The notes beneath the pieces are model-generated. The model did no database searches. It worked only from the letters and a program-made list of their open reading frames with translations, and had not been told where the DNA came from. Position numbers and translations under genes: made by a program. Of a stretch of DNA of 64,000 nt, positions 49,590-61,059 are shown piece after piece; the first letter of the stretch is position 1; every line of letters begins with the position of its first letter. Source of the DNA: Melampsora larici-populina 98AG31 (taxonomy: Eukaryota; Basidiomycota; Pucciniomycetes; Pucciniales; Melampsoraceae); NCBI RefSeq assembly GCF_000204055.1, contig NW_006768766.1, positions 2,780,524 to 2,844,523 on the forward strand. The letters run 5' to 3'.

Positions 49590-51243
49590 GCCCAATCCGC
49601 GTCTCCCCGAAATTGAATAAGGCAGGAGACTGCAGGAGATGGATTAGATTTTGTTAGTAGAATTGACATTCATCCATGTTCATCCAAGCGATTAAAATTT
49701 ACTTTGATCATGATCATTCGAGTTGGAATTAGAAATCACCTGGCCAATGGACAGTAGAAACTTGAGTACATACATAGTAGCACTCATATCGACGTCCTTT
49801 CTCGTCGACCCCGGGTCCCTTTGGTAGCATTCATGATACTCACCACAGATTTCTTTGGAGTTAAGAACCCCGGTTGCAAATTCATCACTCATAGCCATAA
49901 TTTGATCTTTGATAAATTCAAATTCAATTGACCACACAGACTTTGATTGATTGATTGTTTTCCCTTTGTGATTCTCTGTTGGGATTGCAGATTTGGAAAA
50001 TTTGCCTGGGAATTTTCCCATTGAGGATTCAAAAGTGGTCAATATGAAGATGAAGGAAATTAAATCATTCGGATGAGTCCTTGATTGAAATTTTCACATG
50101 ATGATCAAAATACAAATCGCTTTCAGGCACCGGAGGGCCGATGTTGAGTTGTGTGACAGTTGACCTCAAGCTGATGTCTTTGGACCGATGCAAAAAGCAT
50201 GGCCTATACAAAACCTCGGCAGAAGATGGATTCTGTGCACACCAGGGGGTAAACCTCCTCGGCCTCGGATGATTCTGGAAACCTGTCCAGGAATTTTGTT
50301 GCGAGAATCAAGACATAGCGATCAGAAGCGATCCCGGTAACGAAAATCGAGGATAACTGTGAGAAAATCAGTCACTTTCTCTGGGTTTTGTGGGTTCAAA
50401 CAGACCAAAAATCATAGTCAAAGATGGTATGAAGGTTGGTCAAGCATTGGATGAACCTTGAGCCAAGTGCAAGCATACTCATTAGCCGCAAGCCTTGGAG
50501 CTCAACATTTGTTTCTCACTTTGCTATTCACCTCCAAACCTTTAGGTACAATTTTATCCTTGGCCTCCAACTATCAGTTCCTTACTCTTGTGCTTCTGTT
50601 TTCTTTCCTTTATGTGGTGTTGTGGTGTTTTAGGTTAGTTCAAAAAGGTCTGCATATCTTAGAAATGGAGAAGAGTGCTCACAATTTAGCACCAATTTAT
50701 CAGGTACATGCAGTGTTCTCATTCATTTACAATATAGACCTGGAAATTAAAATGGATTGAAAAGAAAAGATAGCATAGAAAGAAACAGTTACATGATGAA
50801 TAGATCTCTTCTTGTTTCTGTCCAAGTACCCCATAATAGCGGGGTTCAAGTTAAAATTTCTGTTCAGAAATTTTACGACTTACAAGACAGTTTCATGAGA
50901 TCCAAATTGCCTAAAAAACCACGAGCAGGCTTAAAAAGTGTTTAAATATAAGCCTTTGTGTTGTATAAGAAAAAAAAATATGTGCTCTGAGACAAAGGTA
51001 CGAACCTTGAAATTGATTAAAGAAGGATCAAGACAAGTGATCCTTTGAAAAAAAAATGGAAAATGATTCAAGACATATGATCCTTGTGAAAGAAACACGA
51101 TGGAAACAAAAGAAACGGTGATCTTTGAGATCTTTGACCGTTCTGTCAAAAGACAACTCAAGAAAGAATTAAGCAAGCCTGGACAACAGTCCGTTGGCGT
51201 CAGTTCTTTCAAGATACTTTGATTCAATCCACCTACCTCCACG
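49590..51243. other. Intergenic; one weak open frame and a MITE fragment
   Basis: A 116-codon minus-strand frame (50042-49692) has no recognisable domain and is left uncalled. CACCAGGGGGTAAA at 50240-50253 matches the ends of the 24068-24720 element, but no partner end was found here. Nothing else supported. Confidence 0.4.
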
Positions 51244-52651
51244 ATGCCACGATGGTCCGAACACGCTCAAATCATCCGAGATCTCACGTTAGCCTGTGTC
51301 TGGAAACATCTTGATTCCATGCAGGACTTTGCGATGTACGACGACAACGAAGAGCCAGACTATCCCACTGATGGCCAGCTTTTGTATCCCGACGATCCTG
51401 CGGAAGCCGAGCTCTATGATGTCATTTTCAGTGAAGAAAACGAACTGGCTGAAATTCTTGCTTGGGTTAGCGAAACACGCTATCTGGTTCCACGATACAA
51501 AGCCGCTCATGCCTCGCCGTTCAACTTACCCGACATGCTCCGTGAATGTTGCAAGGACTTTCGACAAGCGATGCGTACAACCCCTGAAGGATTCGAAGCC
51601 CTGAGAGATCTTATTCAGGACCATCCAAGCTTTATCTCAGTCAGCAATAATCCACAGCCTCCGGTCCAACACCAGCTTGCCATTACTCTGGAGCGTCTTG
51701 GTAGTAACGGAAATGGTGCAAGTGTAGGCCGGTTCTCACGGAATTATAAAGTGAGCCGTGGTCAAGTTGTCAAGTGCACGCGGCGAGTCATCGATGCCAT
51801 TCTTGAACGAGGTGGTCATTATCTTGGTTGGCCTCCAGCGGATCGTCGGAAGGCTATCTCGAGTGTCTTGCAACAAGACGGGTTTCCTGGATGCGTTGGT
51901 TTTGTGGACGGAACTACCATCCCTTTGTATCAACGGCCCGGATTAGATGGAGAAGTTTTCTTTGATCGAAAACATTCTTACTCAATCAACGCACAAGTAG
52001 TATGTGATTGTGATTGACATATCACTTACCTTTATGCCGGCTGGCCTGGATCTTGTTGTGGTAGCACAGTCTATGCTAAGACCAATATGGCTAGAAATCC
52101 AGACAAATACTTCTCGCCTGGTCAGTAGCTGTGTTTATTTGTATCTTTGATTGATCTATCAAGACTGATGTATCTTCTTTTCAGGTGAGTACATTGTCGC
52201 TGATTCAGCATACATACCATCAGACACAGTTGTCCCTTCTTACAAAGGACCAGCTGCCGAAGTTGTTCAAAACCGAGAATTCAACTGGTGTGTTGCCAAG
52301 GCGCGTGTCCGTAACGAGCACTGTATAGGGATCTTGAAAGGACGCTGGGCCTCTCTACAAGGACTACGGCTTGTATTGCACGAAAAGAATCATATGGATC
52401 ATATTCTGAAGTGGATCAAATGCTGTGCTGTTCTTCATAATATGCTTGCTAATCTCGGGAATGCATGGGACGACCTTACAGAACCAATCTTAGAAGACAA
52501 CATCCGGATGCCAGGTAATGAAAGGGATGTTCGAGGTGCGCAAGCTATGGAAAGTGGAAGGTTAAAACGAGAACAAGTCAGAGATCACGCAGTAGCTTTC
52601 AACTGGGAAACTGGTGTTCTCCCAATTGTAGATCCTTGCCTACCTGATTAA
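51244..52651 (+). pseudogene. PIF/Harbinger-type (HARBI1-like, DDE_Tnp_4) transposase with one stop
   Basis: Exons 51244-52120 and 52185-52651 (64-bp intron, phase kept) give about 446 residues. The helical N-terminus carries a helix-turn-helix-like SVGRFSRNYKVSRGQVVKC (about 51720). The three acidic catalytic positions are all present: Asp in GFVDGTTIPLY (about 51900), Asp in IVADSAYIPS (about 52195) and Glu in RVRNEHCIGILKGRW (about 52310). AVLHNMLANLG near 52430 is typical of the family. The frame is broken only by TGA at 52015-52017 (CDCD-stop-HIT), fitting a former CGA. Harbinger elements move by cut and paste with 3-bp duplications; I could not locate this element's ends. Confidence 0.87.
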
Positions 52652-53091
52652 AATCCTTGTTAGATGTTCTCTTTGTTTGAATTGTCGCGGTTTTTTTCAT
52701 CAAACTGTCATCTCACTTATCAGACATTTCCTCTCATGTTTTGTACTCAACTAAATAGCGTACACAGTGACATTGATTGCAATTCAGACAGTCATTTTAC
52801 AGAATGAAAAGACAACATTTTTTTATACTTAAACGATTTAGGACGACTACATTTTTTTGATTTGATAGTTCAACAATTTAAAAGAGATTTTTTTTTGATT
52901 TGATGATTTTTAATGATAAGATCGAAACGAAATGAAAACAATCAGATATCAATAACTTGAATTTATTGAGAGCTTGAAGTTCGAACTTGAAGTTCGAACT
53001 TCAAGTAGATAACCTGAAATAACCTGAAGTAGATAACCTGAAGTAGATAACCTGAATTTATTGAGAGCTTGAAGTTCGAAGTTGAAGTTCG
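52652..53091. other. Spacer leading into the minisatellite
   Basis: AT-rich. It contains degenerate array units (AACCTGAAGTAGAT, 53026-53055) and a GAAGTTCGAACTTC-like palindromic word repeated near 52976-53100. No gene. Confidence 0.5.
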
Positions 53092-53483
53092 AACTTGAAG
53101 TAGATAACTTGAAGTAAATAACTTGAAGTAAATAACTTGAAGTAAATAACTTGAAGTAAATAACTTGAAATAGATAACTTGAAGTAAATAACTTGAAGTA
53201 AATAACTTGAAGTAAATAACTTGAAGTAAATAACTTGAAATAGATAACTTGAAGTAAATAACTTGAAGTAAATAACTTGAAGTAAATAACTTGAAGTAAA
53301 TAACTTGAAGTAAATAACTTGAAGTAAATAACTTGAAGTAAATAACTTGAAGTAAATAACTTGAAGTAAATAACTTGAAGTAAATAACTTGAAGTAAATA
53401 ACTTGAAGTAAATAACTTGAAATAGATAACTTGAAATAGATAACTTGAAATAGATAACTTGAAGTAAATAACTTGAAATAGAT
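53092..53483. repeat. 14-bp minisatellite, 28 units
   Basis: The unit AACTTGAAGTAAAT is repeated 28 times in exact 14-bp register. The variants AACTTGAAATAGAT and AACTTGAAGTAGAT are scattered singly or in short runs, with three AAATAGAT units near 53416-53457. Because 14 is not a multiple of 3 and the reverse unit has no stop in any frame, long minus-strand frames cross it; these are artefacts. Confidence 0.95.
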
Positions 53484-54068
53484 AAGTCGCTTGTCAATCT
53501 CTTCTATAACGATAAGGGTTTTTGATGAGAAACTTGAAGTTGATAAGTTGATTTTTGATAAGGTGATGGTTTTTGTTGATGACAAATTCGAGATATATGA
53601 GTTACTGTTCTATTGATAAGATGAAGTTTGATATAAACTTAGAATGGATGAACTTGATAACTTATCGATAACTCAAAATAGATATCTTTTTTCGATAATA
53701 AATTTGAATTACACAAGTTGATTTTCTCTCAATGACTCGATGTTTTGTAAATGAGATTGAATGTGATGAATAAGTTGATTGAATTGAGATGAAAAGACAA
53801 GTCGGTTGAGATGAAAAGACCAGTTGCTTGAGATATTGCTTGAGATGAAAATACAAGTCGCTGTGGTTTGTTATTGATTGACTTGAGATGAAAAGAATTG
53901 AAATAGATGAACCAAAACTGAACCAAAAACTGAAATTGATTAATTGAAATGAAGATATGAGTCGGAAGGAAGTTACAAGTTTTCACTTGGAGGTTGATTG
54001 CCTACAAAAGTTTAATTAGCTAGTCAGTTAGGCTATCCATCTTGCTCAAGATGTAGCAGAATGAAAAC
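53484..54068. other. AT-rich spacer
   Basis: Degenerate AAGTTGAT/GATAAG-like words continue the composition of the minisatellite. Around 53790-53890 the word GAGATGAAAAGAC(A/C)AGT recurs three times. No gene. Confidence 0.45.
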
Positions 54069-56163
54069 TTACACAGGTGCTAATGGAGGAAAGACTGCAT
54101 CGAGGTATTGTGTGACCTCCTCGGGAGTTTTGCCACCAAGGGCAAGTTCTCGAGCAAAAGCAAATGCTGAACGTGCAGCTTCATTCTCAGCTTGTTTTTT
54201 TGCATCCAAACGGTTTGTCTTGAATGTCACTTTCTCCCATTCCAATCAACGGTTAGCCTCCTTGCTTTTCAACACCTCCACAGCCTGGCGTCGCTTGTTG
54301 TTGGTTTTGAGCTCCGTAGTTCTCGCCTGGCTACCAGTCATCAAGGCCAGAGCAATGGGATTCTTCATTTCCTTACTACGGACCGTTGAAGGATCAATAG
54401 GTGGTAGGGGATCCATCGTGCGAGATGAGAGAGTTGCTCTTCCTTTTCCATTGGCCTTCTTCTTGGGAGGGGGAGCGATTTCCGAGCTGTCGCTATTGAG
54501 AGCTAACTCGCTAGGTGTGAGACCATTCGACTTGTTTGCTCTTCTTTTTGCCGGGGCCTTCTTCTTGGGAGGGGGAGCGATTTCCGAGCTGTCGCTATCA
54601 AGAGCTAACTCGCTAGGTGTGAGACCATTCGACTTGCGAGTTCTCTTTTGGGATGCTTGTTGGGAAGGTTGAGCTTTCTTCTTGGGAGGGGGAGCGATTT
54701 CCGAGTTGTCGCTATCGAGGAGTACATCACTAGGTATGAAATTAGCTTCTACATCTTCATTCAAAAGGCGGTCAACTTCCATCTTGTCAATGTCCATTGG
54801 TTCGTTCTCTTTATCATCACCATTTTTCTCTTGATGTTCTTCAATCTCATCACTATCTTCATTTTCTTCATCTTCGGCAGGGACTGAAAAGGCTTTATAG
54901 TTGGCAGGAGGTTCAATTGGAGGTGGAAGGGGGCGAAAATCATATTGCTCTTGTTCCTCTTGCTCTTTGAAGGATTTGATGACCCGTTGTAAAGCTGAAT
55001 ACGATTCTTGCTGAGTTGTTGGACGAGTGTAACCATCATCGTCGTGAGCATCGTGAGCATCGTGAGCCAATCCGTTATCAGAATCAGATTTGTTGGAAGA
55101 TGAGTGGTCAGAAGGCAAGCCATCGCTGTCGTTGCCTGAAGGATGATGAGGACCAGGGTCAGAGTCAGATACATGAGTAATCTCAGTGGGATGTTGAGAA
55201 GGTTCAGAAGGTGATTTTAATTGAAGAATCCACGTGCCTGGTAAGTCTTGTTGGGAATTGTCAACTCCAGAGTCCAAGATTCCAAACGCCACAACATTCG
55301 GCTTGTCTTTGAAGATGGCGTCCATTTCCTCAAAACACGGACATTTGTCTTCTAAGATCTTGTTAATCGATGTGAGATCTCTTTGGACACCATTTTCATC
55401 CGTACCTGCACCAGTCCCATCTCTCCAATTCCTTGCCTTGATATAAGCACTCTTGTACCTACCTAACCAATCCCTCAAAGTTTTTCCAGTAAGCTGCATG
55501 ACCGATTTGTTTGGACGTGATTGTGAGTGTGAAAAGACTTTGTTTCTTTTGTTGTAATCTTGGTTGATCTCTTGAGCTAGAGTGTTGAGAACAGTTGTTG
55601 GGCTCATCGGTAGGCCAGTTACCTTGGTCTGCTTGCCACTACCAAAGATGATGTCGCAGATCTTGGGTTGAGACAAGTATGAAACGATATGAACGTAGTC
55701 GGCTTTCTCAAATACAGGACTGTTGACTTGCTTTGATGTTGAGGTTGCAGCAGGTGTTACTTGAGTGGAAGTGGAAGTGGAAGTAGGATGTGATTTCGAT
55801 TGTGATTTCAATTTGAATGTCGCAGCAGGAGTTTGTTGAGTCACTTCTTCAGGGATCTCGGATTCCTTTCTTTGTTCTCTAGCAGCCTTGAGCGATCGTC
55901 TGACTTCGGACTTGCTGGGCTTCCCTTTCTTCTTGGAACCACTTAAATACAGATCTTCGGCAATCTGAGCCTTGGTGCGACGAACTCGAGCAGGCTGAAT
56001 GAAGAGCGGAAGAAAATGAAAGAGAACAATGAAAAGGATGAAAATAGATGAAGGATAAGGATAGACAACGTACCTTTTTGCTGTCAGGTGTTTCCTTGAA
56101 CAGTAACTTGCCGGAATCAGAAGGTTTCTTGTCCATTGATTTGGATTGGTTCTTTAGTGGCAT
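54069..56163 (-). pseudogene. Rust transposon-associated Myb/SANT-like protein (one in-frame stop)
   Basis: Exon 1 is 56163-56074 and exon 2 starts at 55994, spliced in phase. The long frame reaches TGA at 54246-54248, then continues without shift to TAA at 54069-54071 (LEWEKVTFKTNRLDAKKQAE..., GKTPEEVTQYLDAVFPPLAPV). The TGA again fits a former CGA; if it is the true end the protein is about 612 residues, otherwise about 671. A conserved block KICDIIFGSGKQTKVTGLPM, RDWLGRYKSAYIKARNW, GTGAGTDENGV and KCPCFEEMDAIF (about 55690-55320) resembles a Myb/SANT-like trihelix region. The acidic middle is followed by three copies of a 23-residue module ending SSEIAPPPKKKA (about 54680, 54555, 54460), possible nuclear-localisation repeats. 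It is convergent with the Harbinger transposase, whose elements normally carry a Myb-like partner. Confidence 0.6.
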
Positions 56164-56253
56164 GATGGAAATGAAGCCGATGAACATGAATGAAAAGACA
56201 AGATTGAAAAGCCAAGATGGTTCAATCGATTGAAATCTTGAAATAAAACTATT
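56164..56253. other. Leader of the Myb/SANT-like gene
   Basis: Ninety bases between the start codon and the tandem array; no TATA-like box was recognised. Confidence 0.3.
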
Positions 56254-56811
56254 GAATAGAAAAGAAATCGGATTGAGAATTGAAAAGCCGAGAGAATTTG
56301 ATTGAGAGATGGATTGAATAGAAAAGAAATCGGATTGAGAATTGAAAAGCCGAGAGAATTTGATCGAGAGATGGATTGAATAGAATAGAAATCAGATTGA
56401 GAATTGAAAAGCCGAGAGGTTTGATAAAGTAAAACTATTGAATAGAATAGAAATCAGATTGAGAATTGAAAAGCCGAGAGGTTTGATAAAGTAAAACTAT
56501 TGAATAGAAAAGAAATCAGATTGAGAATTGAAAAGCCGAGAGAATTTGATCGAGAGATGGATTGAATAGAATAGAAATCAGATTGAGAATTGAAAAGCCG
56601 AGAGAATTTGATCGAGAGATGGATTGAATAGAATAGAAATCAGATTGAGAATTGAAAAGCCGAGAGGTTTGATAAAGTAAAACTATTGAATAGAATAGAA
56701 ATCAGATTGAGAATTCAAAAGCCGAGAGGTTTGATAAAGTAAAACTATTGAATAGAATAGAAATCAGATTGAGAATTCAAAAGCCGAGAGAATTTGATCG
56801 AGAGATGGATT
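56254..56811. repeat. 62-bp tandem array, 9 units in A-A-B-B order
   Basis: Nine exact 62-bp units. All share GAATAGAA(A/T)AGAAATC(A/G)G... to ...AAAGCCGAGAG. They end in one of two tails: type A AATTTGAT(C/T)GAGAGATGG or type B GTTTGATAAAGTAAAACT. The order is A A B B A A B B A, a higher-order repeat. A B-like tail precedes the array. Confidence 0.93.
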
Positions 56812-57692
56812 GAATAGAAAAGGGATGGTTGATTTGAGTCTTGAAATGAAACTATTATAATGAACTAAATGATTCAAGCTAGAGACCATACCACACCAGA
56901 TCAGACAAAAGGTTTCAATCGAGAGAAGATAATGATATGAGATGTGAGGATTTGATCGAGAGAGGATTTGAATAAAAAGGGATGGTTGATCTGTTGTTGT
57001 TGTTGTTGTTGATAAGAGTTTTGATGACTGAGATTGATTTTGATGCACCGAAATCGTACGGAGAAGATTAAGTTGAGTGAGTTGGCAAGAGGATATCGTT
57101 TTTGAAATGAAGATATGCTTTTGATTTTAAAAAGGCCTTTGTTGATCTGTTGTTGTTGATATGAAACGAACCCCAACGCTTGAGTCCTCCGATTGGTGAT
57201 TTTCAGCTTCCATTCATTCGGCAGTAATTAGTCCTTTTGCAGTGAATCAGTGAGTTGACGAAAGAATGTGATATGAGTGATTGGATGAGTTGACTTCTTG
57301 TTCCACCGCAGGTACGATGAGGATGGACGAGTGGGCCTTGTTTGAGGTTGTTTGAAGTTGTTTGTCACTCAGAGTGTCCCACATCTGTGACATCTGAATG
57401 TGACACAGCGATAAGATGGGCTTCTTGACCCCGACTTGTCGGGCCAAAGTCACTTATCTCTGTTGTTATGGGTTCAACAAGAGAGATAAAGCACAAAGTA
57501 GACAGTTTCAAGAGAGAGAAAATGAACAACAACCGCTTGTTTTTTTTTGACAAGACGGTTGAAGAAGTTTAGAGAAAAAAAATGGACAATAAACGCTCAA
57601 AAAGGTGGTTGAACAAGGCTTCAACTGCCAATTTTTTTTGAGCATTTTGGTCTCACAAGATCAAAAGACGTTGAGCAAAAAAAAAGGAAGTT
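56812..57692. other. Upstream flank, no gene
   Basis: Contains a (TTG)n microsatellite near 56993-57012, a second GTTGTTGTTG near 57150, and loose copies of array words (GATTTGATCGAGAGAGG). No coding region supported. Confidence 0.45.
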
Positions 57693-57800
57693 CTCTAAAA
57701 TTATAGGCATTAACTTATAATTTTAGAGCTCGCAAGTAGCTCTAGAGCTACTCGCGAGCTCTAAAACATGAGTTATAATTTATGACTTTCGAGTGATGCC
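57693..57800. repeat. Nested hairpin/palindrome
   Basis: The core is TTTTAGAGCTCGCAAGTAG..CTCT (57721-57743), mirrored by AGAGCTACTCGCGAGCTC..TAAAA (57744-57766) with one mismatch. Outside it, TAGGCATTAACTTATAA is partly mirrored by TTATAATTTATGAC...TGCCTA. An alternative smaller hairpin pairs CTCTAAAATTATA (57693-57705) with TATAATTTTAGAG (57716-57728). Confidence 0.75.
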
Positions 57801-57987
57801 TAAAAGTCATTTTAGGTCCATTTTTTTTCAACTTGAACCCGCCTAATATCCATGCATGTAGGTATACTACATCTTTGAAAGTCGGCTGTTTGGTACTGCT
57901 CTGGTAGCTCATGAGGAGATTGACACCGAGTGAGAGGTTTGAAAATTGGATGAGCTAAATTCATGCTGGGATAGATCTACATATATC

Positions 57988-58152
57988 ACCTCACCACCAA
58001 CATATCTACCTTGGATTAGAAAATCCAACATATCCTGGGATCCCAACTGTTGGACAGCATCTATCCAAGGTTTTGATCTGAGGTAATTCTCAGTGCAGAA
58101 GGATAACTTGGATAAAAACCTTGGGCAAGCTCTGAGGATTTGCCTTTGATGA
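57988..58152. repeat. Dispersed repeat, copy 2
   Basis: Direct-orientation relative of 2816-2980. Many CCTCGG words of copy 1 read CTTGG, CCTGGG or CTGAGG here, consistent with loss of CpG. Confidence 0.55.
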
Positions 58153-60608
58153 TGCCATGATGGCAGTGTGTCCAATGAACATACACAACAGCAAGAGCTT
58201 AAAGAAGTTGAGCTCACAGGGAAGAAAAGACCATAATAACATCCAAGTGTTATTTCACCACACTCACATACACACATAGGAATGGTAGAGAGGAGAGCCC
58301 ATTGATGAGGTCAAGACTTTTGAGTTCAGCTGCAATCTATTGATCTCATGAGGAACAAAGTTGAGATCTGGAAAGCCAAAGAGTTTGATGGCATTCCCCG
58401 GCTTGGAGGCGCATGAGCTTCTCAAGCTATAGTAAAGCACATAAATTCCTTTACCACACTGTTTGATCACAGAGTCCCCATACTTGAAGTTTAACATTGT
58501 TGTTTGTGTAATTCTTGTACCATTGGCTTGTCATACAATAGGTAATATGTTGATGGACCTGTGTTTTCTCTCCTCATCTTGTTCTACATCTTGGAAGAGC
58601 TTTGGCAACACCACATGCAATAAATGGCGCCCACCACCAGTATATGATCAAGTTATGTGTGGACATATCACATGACGGGCACACCTGAGCACTATTTGTG
58701 ACCTTAAGGCTGCATGTAAGCACCACTGAGTGTGTTGAGTGTACCTTGGAGTCAAACTCATCGTAATAGAGACTCTCAAATGTGCCCGGTGTACAAACCC
58801 AGAATAAAGGATGGCCTCATATCAGAGAACATGGCTGATCTGAACTGCACACCATGAGATGTAGCCAGCTACTCAGCCCATGGAGATCTTGCTGGCACAC
58901 CAGATATTCCATCTGACAAATTTTGGTTTTTGACAGAAAAACAGGTCAAAGCTAACTCACGACAAACTTAACATTGTCCCTTGCAGGATGTGATACCCAA
59001 ATCCTGCATAGGGACTTATGCCAAGTGTGGGTGATAAATAAGAAGAGATTGCAAGAATCATGATAAACAGCTTTTTATGTAGAAAACAAATCTCTAGATA
59101 TCAGTTTGACAAACATATACAAGTTGTGACTCTCACAGGCCACATTGGGATTGGTGGCAATGAGAAATGGTTATAAGGAGCACTAGAACAAAACATAAAA
59201 TGATGGGATTTGCAAATGGGTCAATGTGGATTATTAGGATAATGACTCTGTAGTGCATACAACAAAATCTGACTTCAATCAATTTAAATGTCCATGAAAA
59301 TTTGAGAATGGCTAAAGATATGCAGGATCTGAATCATGGTTTATGCCTGGAAGAAGCAGGGCTTCAATGGCCAAGAGGAAATCAGCAAAGCTTTCATGTA
59401 GCAAAAGTTTCCCTTTGGGTCTGTTTTTCCTCTACTATATCTCACAGCCTCTCAGGCCAGGAGGGCCACATTCAGCATAAGTCCCTACACAGGCTTTGGG
59501 TTTTACCGCCTGCAAAGGGCTTTGTTAAATCTGGACTCACCGCTCCTTTCCAATCCCAATGAAGTAACAAAATACTGGTACAATCATTTAGCGCATTGAA
59601 ACTGGTTATATTTCCGTGGGCAGTTTTAAGGAATTGACTCTGGAACTTGTGCAACGTGTCTGCAGACTTTGTTCATCCTGCTGGGAACATCAAAGTAAAG
59701 ACATACTTGAGCATTTTCATGATATCCTCCTTTGTGTCAATAGGAGTTTGATTTGGCCAAAACATCACGTCATCACAGGGAATCAGGAGTTTCAGATGTG
59801 CAGCAGTCAAATTCTCAGACACGGTTGCCAAAAGCTTTTGGGCAATTGTCCAAACCGTCTTCACCATCTGTCTTCAGATAATGAGAAGGTTTGTTTCGTC
59901 ATTTGGCTGTTTTCAACCCCAGTTGCCGCGCTCTAATACTTGTGTCAATATTTGATTTCTTAACTTCGTGTTGCAAAAGTTAAAGACATCAGGATCACAT
60001 CATAACTGAGAGCGCTCTACGCTTGTGTCGAATCTGGAATTTTCTACGGCGTGGATTGTACAGCCACTCTTCTGGAGAGGGTATGATCCTAGAGTAGAGG
60101 TGCACCTGGAATGTGCAAGTGCGGTAGGATGGTGATGATGCAAAGGAGGTGGTGTTTAGCAGTGCAAGAGCGGTCACTGCACACATAACAATTTGACGTC
60201 CAAGAACTGAGAGGCTGGACACAGTCAACACTAGCTTGAGGGAATACAATTAAGAGTTAAATAGTTTTTTCTGCCTTTGACATGTTTGCTGCTCCTGCCC
60301 CCCGTAGTTATTCTTCATCAGTGACACCTTGGCAGAGAGGTGATAAAGATATATAGGGTGCATCTCATCGCAAATGACTCAGCCCCGAGCAGTTGGAGCT
60401 GTGAAGAGTAGTATGGAGACTCGCCGTCATATATGTAGGCAAGACTTCGAGGTATATTCAAAGAGCACAGGTGACCAAGAGTATGTAACCGGCTTTGTTG
60501 GACACGGACAAAATACAATATTTTTTAAAATCATCCCAAACAAAAAAATGGGAAACTCAATCCTCGCCTCAAATTGAGGACATCATTCGAATTCACTAGA
60601 TAATAGCA
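58153..60608. other. Intergenic, no gene called
   Basis: Only short frames. One minus-strand frame (60249-59995, 84 codons) starts with hydrophobic stretches (LKLVLTVSSLSVLG, IVMCAVTALALL) that could be a signal peptide, but there is no further support. No RNA gene recognised. Confidence 0.4.
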
Positions 60609-61059
60609 TCATTGAATTGAATATGTGATAATTACTTTGATTTTCATTTTGATGGAAAAGAGAAATGGCCGGAGCTGTTTCAAAGAACAAACGCCGTGTT
60701 TAGAACAAATTAGAACATGCTGTGAAATGATAAATCCTATCCCCACGCAGTTATTTTTAGCATATGCCTTCCCAGTCGCGGTGATGTCGGATGTCGAGTA
60801 GAAAGCATTTATCACTTCGTGAAGGTAAAAATTTTCTTGCTCCACAGCGTTGTCTGTCAGCCTCTGCATGTACTATGTGATACATGACTCTGCACAAAGG
60901 ATACATTATTCACACCACGTCAATGGCGCGACTTCAACGGACTGGGTGATTCATTGGTAATCCCTCAGCAACCAGGGTGTGTGATTTTATTGAGCTTGGT
61001 GTCTTCAGACTGCACGAAGAACTCACATTCGGTAGCGATATGAATGCGAACAGAAACAT
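60609..61059 (-). CDS. Possible small two-exon gene, unknown function
   Basis: Exon 1 (61059-61027) encodes MFLFAFISLPN and ends at a GTGAGT donor. A 154-bp intron runs to a CACATAG acceptor, and exon 2 (60872-60609) continues in phase, giving about 98 residues. A TATA-like AGTATATATTTG lies about 70 bp upstream of the ATG (61127-61136). The short hydrophobic N-terminus and four Cys residues (CVGIGF, LICSKHGVC) would suit a small secreted or membrane protein, but the leader is short for a signal peptide. No family recognised. Chance splice-site matches remain possible. Confidence 0.33.

Noticed and set aside
49692..50042. 116-codon minus-strand frame beside the copia element
   Set aside because: No domain, no splice partners and no promoter signal; left as unassigned.
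52949..53585. Two long minus-strand frames (175-182 codons) over the minisatellite
   Set aside because: They are artefacts of a 14-bp unit without reverse-strand stops.
13260..54248. TGA reassigned to an amino acid
   Set aside because: Host genes such as the Mbp1-like gene and RFT1 end on TGA and contain no internal TGA. Only transposon genes do, and TAA and TAG stops occur among them as well.
54061..54672. 203-codon plus-strand frame opposite the Myb/SANT-like gene
   Set aside because: Shadow of the repetitive APPPKKK coding modules on the other strand.
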